From RHLJ01 sp965222205 (GTDB taxonomy: Bacteria; Bacteroidota; Rhodothermia; Balneolales; Balneolaceae): a DNA stretch of 64,000 bases. The position numbers and the translations under genes are program-made. Position 1 is the first letter of the stretch, and each line of letters opens with the position of its first letter. The DNA is taken from assembly GCA_965222205.1 (NCBI GenBank), contig OZ244932.1:1240001-1304000 (forward strand), read 5' to 3'. The notes under the pieces are model-generated. The model was not told where the DNA came from and ran no database searches. It worked only from the letters and a program-made list of their open reading frames with translations. Shown here piece by piece: positions 8,997 through 17,205 of the stretch.

Positions 8997-9609
8997 GTAA
9001 CTCTTTACTCAAATCCACATATTCGGATTCCTTACTGTGAAATAGTGGCCAAATCAGGCAAAGAAGAAAAAACACAACTCCGAAAGCGAAAATTATCCAG
9101 GCCACTTCCATATTCTTGTCTACGATATAAAAATGACTAAGCATATTTGCATAATCATGTCCCGCTTTCGAGCCATCATTTCCAATTAAAGGAAGAATCT
9201 TGTTGTAAGCATCGGCACAGTAAACTGCCGATACAAAAGTACTATACCCCATCTGAAAGAGGCAGGCCTGAGCCAAAATTTTCTGTTTCTTATTCCAGGC
9301 TGTTAAGAAAAGCAGAAATGGGATTAATATTGCCATTAAACTTCCTCCCAGAATAGTGAGGAACCTCCATCCAAATAAGCCAAAAATAGTATGTCCGCCT
9401 TCATGAAGCATTAAATCTATGGTATCAATCAAAAAGAAAACCAAGCCTAATAATGGAGGGTATGGGTAGTTAACAGCTACAAGGATATTCTCAGTTAATG
9501 CTAAAACTACTCGTTCGATGGAGATCCAAATAGGAGCGATGAGGAGGAATGTGAACCACCATTTTTTTAGAAAAGGAAGTATTCGCTCTATGTATTTCTC
9601 TGTATTCAT
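8977..9609 (-). CDS. Membrane protein with an HEGGH zinc-protease-like motif
   Basis: A 210-residue protein with about five hydrophobic segments (about 16-36, 52-66, 84-105, 113-130, 168-192). Residues 69-73 read HEGGH, matching the HExxH zinc motif, placed in a membrane segment (DLMLHEGGHTIFGLFGWR) as in site-2 (M50) intramembrane proteases. The second M50 motif (NxxPxxxxDG) is not evident; the later HDYANMLSH stretch could supply a third ligand. It is therefore either a divergent M50-like protease or a non-proteolytic membrane protein. It begins one base downstream of the glycosyltransferase gene and is probably cotranscribed with it. Confidence 0.72.
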   Translation of the reverse strand: MNTEKYIERILPFLKKWWFTFLLIAPIWISIERVVLALTENILVAVNYPYPPLLGLVFFLIDTIDLMLHEGGHTIFGLFGWRFLTILGGSLMAILIPFLLFLTAWNKKQKILAQACLFQMGYSTFVSAVYCADAYNKILPLIGNDGSKAGHDYANMLSHFYIVDKNMEVAWIIFAFGVVFFLLCLIWPLFHSKESEYVDLSKELQKSGLK

Positions 9610-9610
9610 A

Positions 9611-10618
9611 TCAAAACAATTCAGGATACTTTCGCTTACCCCGTATAAAATATTGCCAAACCAGAGAAAAAGGTTTCAAAGGGGTTGAGTTTGGATTTCT
9701 GGTGATCAGCTTTCTTTTTTTATGAACGTTAGCTATCCCAAAAATAAAATGAATATGTGCTTTAATGATGGTGAAAAATTCGTTCGGTCTTCCCGAAACC
9801 AGAGAGCGAAGGGCGGCAATCTGATCTAACGCTAACCGTACAACAATTTTATACCAAAGCTGAGAGGAAGGAAGATTCTTCCAGAGCATAAACAAGTTGT
9901 TTCTGAAGTTGTAGTACACCTTTCTGGAACTCCCCATGGGTAGGGAGCCGCCGCCTAAATGGAATACTACACTTTCGGGTGTGAATTTAACTGTGTATCC
10001 CCGATTGATTACCCTCCAGCATAAATCTATTTCTTCCATGTGAAATTCAAAGTCCTCATCAAAACCTTCCAGTTCTTCAAACACGTCTTTTTTGATTGCG
10101 AGAGCTGCCCCGGAAGCCCAGGTGATATCAACTTCAGAATCATATTGCCCCTCATCTTTTTCAAAAGTATCGAGTAATCGGCCTCTGCAGAAAGGATATC
10201 CGAGATTGTCCAGAAAACCACCTGCTGCACCTGCATATTCGAAATAATCAGGCTGTTCGTATGAGAGGATTTTAGGCTGAGCTGCTGCAATTTGGGTATC
10301 GGATTCAAAAAGAGCATTTAACCCTGTCAACCAATCAGGGTGGACTTTTACATCGTTGTTTAGAAATAGAAGAATTTCTTTAGTTGCGAATGGGACTGCC
10401 CGGTTGTTACCTCCCGTGTAGCCATAATTATTATCAAAAGAAGCAATTTTAACCGATGAGAAGTACTCAGCGACCCATTCAACCGATCCGTCGTCAGATG
10501 CATTATCAGCTAATATGATCTCAAAATTCTCATAGTTGGTTTCAACCACAGAGGGGAGGAAAGTTTTCAGATGGTTCAACCCATTCCATGTTACTATGAT
10601 AATACTAAAGCCTTTCAA
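9611..10618 (-). CDS. Family 2 glycosyltransferase
   Basis: The 335-residue protein begins with a GT-A Rossmann-like start, SIIIVTWNGLNHLKTFLPS, followed by ILADNASDDGSVEW (about 34-47), then LLFLNNDVKVHPDWL, which carries the Asp of the DxD-like metal site. The acidic HMEEIDLCWR segment (about 192-201) is typical of rhamnosyltransferase-like GT2 enzymes that build surface polysaccharide or O-antigen. There is no clear membrane segment, only a basic hydrophobic C-terminal region, so it probably acts at the cytoplasmic face of the inner membrane. Donor and acceptor are unknown. It is paired with the HEGGH membrane protein. Confidence 0.9.
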   Translation of the reverse strand: MKGFSIIIVTWNGLNHLKTFLPSVVETNYENFEIILADNASDDGSVEWVAEYFSSVKIASFDNNYGYTGGNNRAVPFATKEILLFLNNDVKVHPDWLTGLNALFESDTQIAAAQPKILSYEQPDYFEYAGAAGGFLDNLGYPFCRGRLLDTFEKDEGQYDSEVDITWASGAALAIKKDVFEELEGFDEDFEFHMEEIDLCWRVINRGYTVKFTPESVVFHLGGGSLPMGSSRKVYYNFRNNLFMLWKNLPSSQLWYKIVVRLALDQIAALRSLVSGRPNEFFTIIKAHIHFIFGIANVHKKRKLITRNPNSTPLKPFSLVWQYFIRGKRKYPELF

Positions 10619-10723
10619 CGAATGAATTAGAAATTATGAATGTTGTGCATTGCTATAGGAGAAAATTGGAAAATGTCGTTTCTTTGTTGGCTATACAACC
10701 GGCAAGGATGATAGCAAAATTGT

Positions 10724-11239
10724 ATGATCAAAATCGGCCTTATTTCGGACACCCACAATTATCTTGACCCACAGGTTTTTGATTATTTCAAAGACTGTGA
10801 TGAGATTTGGCATGCCGGGGATTTTGGGACTATAAAGATAGCCGACAAGCTCAAAGAAATCGCTCCCTTACTGGGCGTTTATGGCAACATTGACGGACAG
10901 GATATCCGTAAAGAGTACCCGCTTCATCAACGTTTTGAACGGGATGGTATTGATTTCTGGATGACTCATATTGGAGGAATTCCAGGGCGGTATTGTATTC
11001 CAATTCGCGAAGAAATTGAGCACAAAACTCCGGATGTATTCATCTGTGGACATTCCCATATTTTAAAAGTAGCCCGTGATCAGAACCTCAAAAAAATGTT
11101 GTATATCAATCCCGGAGCTGCCGGAAAGCAAGGGTTCCAGGAATACCGAACTATTATTCGCTTTGAAATTGATGGTGGTAAAATTCAGAATGTAGAGGTT
11201 ATCAATTTAGGAAAAGCAGGCGCTGCTCAGCCATTATAA
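10724..11239 (+). CDS. YfcE/MJ0936-type metallophosphodiesterase
   Basis: A 171-residue calcineurin-like phosphoesterase of usual length for the YfcE family. The metal ligands appear in order: ISDTHN (Asp9, His11), HAGDFG, GVYGNID, WMTHIGG, and CGHSHI with INPGAAGKQG near the end. Family members hydrolyse phosphodiesters with two bound metal ions; the natural substrate is usually unknown. The gene is divergent from the glycosyltransferase and its last 13 bases overlap the end of the convergent CrtI-like gene. Confidence 0.92.
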   Translation: MIKIGLISDTHNYLDPQVFDYFKDCDEIWHAGDFGTIKIADKLKEIAPLLGVYGNIDGQDIRKEYPLHQRFERDGIDFWMTHIGGIPGRYCIPIREEIEHKTPDVFICGHSHILKVARDQNLKKMLYINPGAAGKQGFQEYRTIIRFEIDGGKIQNVEVINLGKAGAAQPL

Positions 11240-12699
11240 CGCTCAATCAATTCCACTGCATTAAAAGCGGATTGAATCACTAGCGGAATTCCACCTCCCG
11301 GGTGCGTAGACCCCCCTGCAAAATAAAGCCCATCAATTTCTCTGGATTTATTTCGGGGGCGGATAAATGCAGCAAATTTGTTGTTGGAGGAAGTCCCGTA
11401 AATACTTCCTTTGTTGGATAGATATTTTGTATAGAAATCACTGGGAGCGATTATTTCCTGAAATGATATATGTTTTGATAGATCAGTTAACCCTCTTTTT
11501 TCAAGTTCCTGAATCACTTTCTTACTATAGGAACCTGCTTGCTTATTCCAATTATAGTTTTCTGATATGTAGGGAGCATTGACAAGTACAAACAGGTTTG
11601 AACCATCTTTTGGAGCATGAGTTGGATTAGAATAGGAAGTATTAGCGATATAAATCGTGGGATCATCAGGCATCACTTTCTCTTCGAAAATCTGCCGGAA
11701 CTCATTTTCATAGTCTTTACTAAAGAATATGTTGTGATGCACCAATTGATCGTACTGTTGATCTACTCCGAGTAGTAATACAAATCCGGAGCAGGAGGGT
11801 TCGATGTTAACTGCTTTTTCTTTTTTCTTTTCAGAGATGGAGGAATCTGAAAGCAGATTCACAATGGTCTCGGTGGTGTCACTGTTGGCTACAATCAAAT
11901 CAGAAGGGATAACTTTATGACCTACCTTTAATGCTTTTGTTGAACCTCCTGACACCATGATTTCAGAAACTTCAGCATCAAATACAAAATCGACGCCCAA
12001 TGAATTGGCAATCCAGAATAACGTTTCTGCTATTTTATACATTCCGCCGTCTACATAAAAACCACCCTGATTCAGTTCTACGTGAGGAATCACGTTCAGG
12101 GTAGCGGGAGCTAGATAGGGAGAGGAGCCGTTATACGTTGTAAATCGTTTAAAGAACTTTTGCAGATATTCAGATTCGAAATAAGCATCAACTTTTTCAC
12201 TGACTTTCGAAAAGGCATCAATCCCGAAAAAAGAAAACAAATCCAGATTTCGGAAATCTGAAAAATCATATAGAGGATTGTAGATAAACGCATCCGCTGT
12301 TTTGTTATAAATGGATTCGGCGTAATCAAGAAATCTGGAATATGATTGGGAATCTTCAGGAGCAATTCGATCGATTTCTGCCTGCGTTTTCAACCGGTCA
12401 TCAAAACAATCAAAGACCGAGCCATCCTGATAGTTGTAGCGACAGATAGGAGATAGAGGTCTTAGTACTAAATGATCCGAAAGCTTAAAGCCGCATTCCA
12501 TGAACAACTTTTCTAACAAATGAGGCATAGTCAATAAGCTGGGACCGGTATCGAATCTAAATCCTTCAGCCTCAACAAGATTCATCTTTCCGCCAACACG
12601 ACTATTCTTCTCATAAACAGTGACTTTATGTCCTCGTGAAGCCAACAGACAAGCTGATGCTAACCCTCCGATTCCCGCGCCGATTACAGATATTTTCAC
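11227..12699 (-). CDS. CrtI-family phytoene desaturase-like oxidoreductase
   Basis: The 490-residue flavoprotein starts with the FAD-binding MKISVIGAGIGGLASACLL and continues VYEKNSRVGGKM (about 28-39) and RFDTGPSLLTMP, all typical of CrtI-type carotenoid desaturases and isomerases. The C-terminal motif GLYFAGGSTHPGGGIP (about 457-472) is the family's second flavin-binding signature. The length matches bacterial CrtI. No phytoene synthase or cyclase is adjacent, so the exact step (desaturase, isomerase or ketolase) cannot be assigned; a role in carotenoid synthesis is an inference from family membership. The downstream end overlaps the convergent phosphoesterase gene by 13 bases. Confidence 0.88.
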   Translation of the reverse strand: MKISVIGAGIGGLASACLLASRGHKVTVYEKNSRVGGKMNLVEAEGFRFDTGPSLLTMPHLLEKLFMECGFKLSDHLVLRPLSPICRYNYQDGSVFDCFDDRLKTQAEIDRIAPEDSQSYSRFLDYAESIYNKTADAFIYNPLYDFSDFRNLDLFSFFGIDAFSKVSEKVDAYFESEYLQKFFKRFTTYNGSSPYLAPATLNVIPHVELNQGGFYVDGGMYKIAETLFWIANSLGVDFVFDAEVSEIMVSGGSTKALKVGHKVIPSDLIVANSDTTETIVNLLSDSSISEKKKEKAVNIEPSCSGFVLLLGVDQQYDQLVHHNIFFSKDYENEFRQIFEEKVMPDDPTIYIANTSYSNPTHAPKDGSNLFVLVNAPYISENYNWNKQAGSYSKKVIQELEKRGLTDLSKHISFQEIIAPSDFYTKYLSNKGSIYGTSSNNKFAAFIRPRNKSREIDGLYFAGGSTHPGGGIPLVIQSAFNAVELIERYNG

Positions 12700-12739
12700 A
12701 AACAGGTTTTTAAGATTTCAGGAAAAAGTATCTTACAAA

Positions 12740-13948
12740 ATGATTTCGAAAATCAATAACCCCGAAGTTATCCGATTCATTCAGGAACATGCAAATGATG
12801 ATCCGGCAGATATTGCTTTGCAAGCCAGGAAGTATCCTGAGCTTCCTATTCGGGAAATTGCCATTCAGATTGCTTCAAGACAAAAGGCAGAATCTAAACT
12901 GCCTGAGTGGTGCAGTAATCCGCAGGTGATTTTCCCGCCAAAAGAAAACCTGGAACAGGCTTCCTCCGAGATTACAGCAAGATTTAAATCACGTTGGATT
13001 GAGGGAAACTCGATTCTTGATTTAGCGGGGGGGAGCGGAGTTGATTTATTCTATATGAGTAACGGATTTGAACGTGTGGTTTATGTTGAGCCAAATATGG
13101 AACTGGCGAACATCACCGAATACAACTTCGAACTTTTTGGGAAGGAGATCGATACACATATCAGCACAGCAGAAGAGGTTCTGTCTGAAACAGATACTCA
13201 ATTTGATGTGATTTATCTCGATCCATCCCGGCGAGATTCTAACAAAAAACGAGTATATGGTTTGGAAGAATATCAACCCAATGTGGTGGAGTTATATGAT
13301 CAATTGCTTGAGAAAGGAAACGAAATAGTTATTAAAACCTCGCCGATGATTGACCTTAAAAGCACACTAGAGCTGCTGCCTGATACGTTTAAAATACAGG
13401 TTGTTGCCGTTGATAACGAAGTAAAAGAAATACTTTTCTCCCTTAAAAAAGGAGCTGAATCTTCGTCCCGAATTGAAGCCTGGAATATTTCAGATTCAAA
13501 AGAAGATCAAGAATTTACTTTTTCTTTCGAGGAGGAGAGCGAAGCAACCGCAGAGTATTTCGAACCACTGAAATATTTATATGAACCCAATTCATCCATC
13601 CGAAAGGCAGGTGCCTTCAATTTAACAGGAACAAAATTTGGATTGAAGAAGCTTCACCCGAATACTCATCTTTATACATCAGAAAAGGTAATTAAGGATT
13701 TTCCAGGACGAATTTTTGAAGTTCTGGAGTTTATCAAACCCAATAAAAAAGAAATCAAGAAAGCTTACCCCAATGGAACCGTAAATGTGATTTCGAAGAA
13801 CTTCCCGATGGGAGCAAATGAGATCAAAAAGAAATTCCGGCTTAAAGACGGGGGAGAGGAGTTTCTGATTTTTTGCACATCTTTAAGTTCTGGTAGTCTT
13901 GCATTTAAGGCAGTAACTGTACAATGCCAGGCCTGTTCACAATCATAA
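12740..13948 (+). CDS. PG_1098-type SAM-dependent methyltransferase with THUMP-like domain
   Basis: I place the start at the ATG at 12740, giving 402 residues; the longer open frame from 12620 runs antisense into the start of the CrtI-like gene and adds a low-complexity tail. Residues about 85-240 form a class I methyltransferase fold: ILDLAGGSGVDLFYMS binds S-adenosylmethionine and IYLDPSRRDSNKKR is the acceptor-side motif. The C-terminal part (KLHPNTHLYTS onward) matches the ferredoxin-like/THUMP-like region of the PG_1098 family found in Bacteroidota. A nucleic-acid substrate is likely from THUMP similarity but not proven. Confidence 0.85.
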   Translation: MISKINNPEVIRFIQEHANDDPADIALQARKYPELPIREIAIQIASRQKAESKLPEWCSNPQVIFPPKENLEQASSEITARFKSRWIEGNSILDLAGGSGVDLFYMSNGFERVVYVEPNMELANITEYNFELFGKEIDTHISTAEEVLSETDTQFDVIYLDPSRRDSNKKRVYGLEEYQPNVVELYDQLLEKGNEIVIKTSPMIDLKSTLELLPDTFKIQVVAVDNEVKEILFSLKKGAESSSRIEAWNISDSKEDQEFTFSFEEESEATAEYFEPLKYLYEPNSSIRKAGAFNLTGTKFGLKKLHPNTHLYTSEKVIKDFPGRIFEVLEFIKPNKKEIKKAYPNGTVNVISKNFPMGANEIKKKFRLKDGGEEFLIFCTSLSSGSLAFKAVTVQCQACSQS

Positions 13949-14079
13949 AAGTGAAATTTATTTTTATTATACTCACTCAAAATAAATTAAAATCACTACT
14001 TAAATTCACTTGGGGTATAGACAGAGATACATGATCAGTCATCTATGAATTAGTTGTAGTAAATCAATAATTATTCATC

Positions 14080-15144
14080 ATTAAAAAGATTGTAGTTTTA
14101 GCTGCTTTTCTAAGCCAGCTTATTATAGTGCAGACAAAAGCACAATACGGGTACTTCTATACAGGAAAAGACTATGGGTCTGAAGCATATCTTTCACCTT
14201 TTACACAAATAATGAATGGTGGATTGGATATGCTACAAACTACGAATTATGATAATACCATACAGCAACTACAATTATCTCAAGGAGTTAAAATTGTATT
14301 CAGATCTCTTACACAACCCAGAAAAGCTATAGGCCTGGTTGGATTTAAAAAATTCGCACAAACAGAGCTCATCCCATTTGGCTTCACAAAAACCAATTCG
14401 CAATGGATACCTAATTATGGATTACACTTAATTGGAGGCGGAATGGAGTATGCAAGGATGATAGATTATTACTCATATCATGACTTTAATTATCCTCGTG
14501 TTTGGGCTTTATTTACTTCTTTAACTGAACAGTTTCTGAATGAAGTAGTGGAGATGAAAGGGAGAGAGACATTAAGTTATCCTGCAGTTGCAGACTGGTA
14601 TTTTTTTAATATACCCGGAATGATACTTTTTACTTTCGAACCGGTTCAAAGGTTATTTACTGGTCCTTTATATTTAACAAGTTGGTTGGGGCAGGCATCC
14701 TATTCTCCTTTCGATCACTCGATCAGAAATACAGGTCAATTTTATACAATCAAATTTCAACCAGAGTTTTCCGGTCCTTTCTCTTTTCTTTACTACATGG
14801 GAGCCGGATGGCTGTTTGGAGGTGGATACGAGCATAAAGAAATAACTTATTCACTTGCTTATGGAAACATGACAGAAGAAGTTTATTTCGTTGACAGGGA
14901 AAATGATATAGAATATATAAAAATGACCCCATCAGCCGCTTTATTTATTGACAAAAACAGATCATTGCTTTTATCTCTGGTTGTAACGACTAATAAAGTA
15001 TATCAGGAAAATATCCGGCTTGATATTTTTCCGGGTGTATTAAAATTTGGTGACTTTAGCTTTGGGTTATGGACTAATTACAGTTTTAGTAACCAATCTT
15101 TTGTCGGGATTACGTTAAAAGGAATTCCGGGAATTGCATTTTAA
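14080..15144 (+). CDS. Secreted protein of unknown function, probable ATT (or ATC) start
   Basis: The mature protein (about 335 residues, beginning near QYGYFYTGKDYG) is not recognised. It is rich in aromatic residues and short beta strands and ends GITLKGIPGIAF, a pattern compatible with an outer-membrane or secreted beta-rich protein. The first conventional start is GTG at 14128, but that would delete a good signal peptide: in the same frame the codons from 14080 read I-KKIVVLAAFLSQLIIVQTKAQ, with a basic N-region, hydrophobic core and A-Q cleavage site. The frame is closed by TAA at 14068, and the only upstream candidates are ATC (14077) and ATT (14080). I therefore start it at 14080. There is no clear ribosome binding site. 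It stands alone, convergent with the RlmD-like gene. Confidence 0.7.
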   Translation: MKKIVVLAAFLSQLIIVQTKAQYGYFYTGKDYGSEAYLSPFTQIMNGGLDMLQTTNYDNTIQQLQLSQGVKIVFRSLTQPRKAIGLVGFKKFAQTELIPFGFTKTNSQWIPNYGLHLIGGGMEYARMIDYYSYHDFNYPRVWALFTSLTEQFLNEVVEMKGRETLSYPAVADWYFFNIPGMILFTFEPVQRLFTGPLYLTSWLGQASYSPFDHSIRNTGQFYTIKFQPEFSGPFSFLYYMGAGWLFGGGYEHKEITYSLAYGNMTEEVYFVDRENDIEYIKMTPSAALFIDKNRSLLLSLVVTTNKVYQENIRLDIFPGVLKFGDFSFGLWTNYSFSNQSFVGITLKGIPGIAF

Positions 15145-15224
15145 AACCCAAACAATATTTAAGCCGTGCAGGTTGTCGGTAGTCAGGGTAGCTTTGATGA
15201 CAAAATTAATAGCTATACCTCAAT

Positions 15225-16637
15225 TCAATGATTCCCTTTTAGCCTTAGTTTTGCTACGGCTTCTACATGATAGGTTTGAGGGAACATATCTACGGGTTGC
15301 ACTTCGAGTACGTCATACACTTCTGAGAGGATTTTTAGGTCTCTGGCCATTGTACTGCTGTCGCAGCTTACATAGACCATTCTCGGGACTTTAAGTTCAC
15401 ATAATCGAGCAACAACATCAGGATGCATTCCAGCTCTGGGAGGATCCGTAATAAGTACATCCGGAGCACCGAATTCTTCCACCATCTGAGTAGTGAATAC
15501 GTCTTTCATATCTCCTTTTACAAACGATACATTTTCAACCCCATTTTCTGTGGCATTGAATTTTGCATTTTCCACGGCTACTTCCACAAGTTCAATACCC
15601 AATACCTTGCTTGCTTTTTGGCTCATGAAAAGGCTCAATGTGCCCACTCCGCAATAGAGGTCGTACACTACATCGCCATCTTTTAGGTCGGCATAATTCC
15701 GTGCGACTTCGTACAATTTTCCAGCCTGAGCAGTATTGGTTTGAAAGAATGCATTAGGGTGAATCTTAAACTCAAATTTATCAATTTTATCCCTTATAAA
15801 TCCCGGACCATAAATTACATGCTCAAAACGTCCGACAGCAGTAGGGGAGATTTGATCGTTTACATTATTCACGATAGTTGTGATGATTGGAAAAGTTTCT
15901 AAAAGGGCATCAGAAAGTTGTTGGATGGTTTCCGGCTCATCTTTAAATGTTACAAGGTTCACCATAAAATCATCGGTGTGGTGAGCTGTTCTGATCATCA
16001 CATGGCGCAGATAACCGGTTTTCTCAAACGTATTAAAAGGCTCGATATCATTTTCAATGCAATAGGTTCTCACAAAATCCAGAATTTGAAAAGACTCTTT
16101 TCTCTGGAGGTGACATTCATTCAGATTAAGGATTTTATCGAATCGTCCCGGAGCATGGAGCCCGGCTGCAAAACCAGCATCATCTACAAACTCTTCACTC
16201 CTTATTTCTTCCTCAGTAAGCCAGCGTCTGCTACTTACGCTGTACTCCATTTTATTACGATAGTAGAGTTCTTTTTCTGATCCCATAGCGATAAGTACAG
16301 GAGTGTCCAGCCCGCCAATTCTTTGGATGTGATCGGTTACTTGCTGCGTTTTATACTCAAGTTGCTTTTGATAAGGAACATGTTGCCAGCTACATCCACC
16401 ACAAACATCAGCGTGCTGGCATACAGGCGTGATACGATCAGGACTTGGAGAAATGATTTCAAGGAGCTTACCTTCTCTGAAATTTTTTTTCCGTTTGATA
16501 ATTCGAGTACGGACTTCATCACCGGGCATAGTACTTGAAACGAAAACAGCCATTCCATCTACTTTGCCAATTCCTTTTCCTTTAAAAGCAGCACCTTCAA
16601 TTGTTAAGGTGACTTCATGCCCCTTTTTTAAGCTCAT
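15225..16637 (-). CDS. rlmD: 23S rRNA (uracil-C5)-methyltransferase, RlmD-like
   Basis: A 470-residue RNA m5U methyltransferase of the TrmA/RlmC/RlmD family. Order: TRAM domain (about 4-62), iron-sulfur cysteines Cys73, Cys79 and Cys82 in CQHADVCGGC with a fourth in NLNECHLQRK, then a SAM-binding domain (DLYCGVGTLSLF) and the catalytic VYVSCDSSTMARDL, whose Cys attacks the uracil. It methylates rRNA uracil in the cytoplasm; which position (RlmD-type U1939 or other) is not decided by sequence reading. It is last in an operon with the cyclic-nucleotide-binding protein (4-base overlap) and the Omp85 protein. Confidence 0.87.
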   Translation of the reverse strand: MSLKKGHEVTLTIEGAAFKGKGIGKVDGMAVFVSSTMPGDEVRTRIIKRKKNFREGKLLEIISPSPDRITPVCQHADVCGGCSWQHVPYQKQLEYKTQQVTDHIQRIGGLDTPVLIAMGSEKELYYRNKMEYSVSSRRWLTEEEIRSEEFVDDAGFAAGLHAPGRFDKILNLNECHLQRKESFQILDFVRTYCIENDIEPFNTFEKTGYLRHVMIRTAHHTDDFMVNLVTFKDEPETIQQLSDALLETFPIITTIVNNVNDQISPTAVGRFEHVIYGPGFIRDKIDKFEFKIHPNAFFQTNTAQAGKLYEVARNYADLKDGDVVYDLYCGVGTLSLFMSQKASKVLGIELVEVAVENAKFNATENGVENVSFVKGDMKDVFTTQMVEEFGAPDVLITDPPRAGMHPDVVARLCELKVPRMVYVSCDSSTMARDLKILSEVYDVLEVQPVDMFPQTYHVEAVAKLRLKGNH

Positions 16638-17191
16638 TCGTTGAGTTCTCCTGATGAAGCAGATTGTTCATAATAGGCTTCAAATTCAATTTTTATAGCT
16701 GTATAGGGATCAGATAATTCTTCGATTTTATTTGTGGCGCGGTCGAGCTGCCGAAGGGCAATATTGGTAAGTGTTTGAAGAAACTTAACCGCGATTTGTG
16801 GATGTCGTTCCATAAGTAATTCAAAATCGGGCTTAAAAAAACCAAGCAGGGTAGAGTCGGTTACGCAGCGTGCAGAAGATCTTCTTCTGAGATTATATCC
16901 GATAGAAAGCGCTCCAAAACTGTCTGAGGTTTCCAGAAGAAAACCCTCAGTGTCCTGTTGGTCATCTGATTCTTCGCCAATATTAAAAGTGAGTTCTACC
17001 GTACCATCTTCAATAAAATACATCCCCGTACCCGGATCATTCCGGTAAAAAACGTATTCGCCTTCCTTGTAAGTTCTCCGATGGCAAAGTTGTAGAAATT
17101 CAAATCGTTCTGCGGCAGATAGGTTTTTTATAAACCTGGAATTGAAAACAATCTGAGCTTGATTTCGAAGGCGTTTTAGTTTTTTACTCAT
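16634..17191 (-). CDS. Cyclic-nucleotide-binding domain protein
   Basis: The 185-residue protein has one cNMP-binding beta-barrel (about 22-150): EYVFYRNDPGTGMYFIEDGTVEL, then a phosphate-binding-cassette-like region around FGALSIGYNLRRRSSARC. It lacks the C-terminal helix-turn-helix of Crp/Fnr regulators; the remaining C-terminus is a helix ending ASSGELNE. It is therefore a stand-alone sensor or binding protein rather than a transcription factor. It lies 14 bases downstream of the Omp85 gene and overlaps the RlmD gene by 4 bases, so it belongs to that operon. Its ligand and target are unknown. Confidence 0.85.
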   Translation of the reverse strand: MSKKLKRLRNQAQIVFNSRFIKNLSAAERFEFLQLCHRRTYKEGEYVFYRNDPGTGMYFIEDGTVELTFNIGEESDDQQDTEGFLLETSDSFGALSIGYNLRRRSSARCVTDSTLLGFFKPDFELLMERHPQIAVKFLQTLTNIALRQLDRATNKIEELSDPYTAIKIEFEAYYEQSASSGELNE

Positions 17192-17205
17192 CTTTTTTGA
17201 TCTCC

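Noticed and set aside
12620..12739. N-terminal extension of the THUMP-like methyltransferase gene
   Set aside because: The extra 40 codons are antisense to the conserved FAD-binding start of the CrtI-like gene; ATG at 12740 fits the family start.
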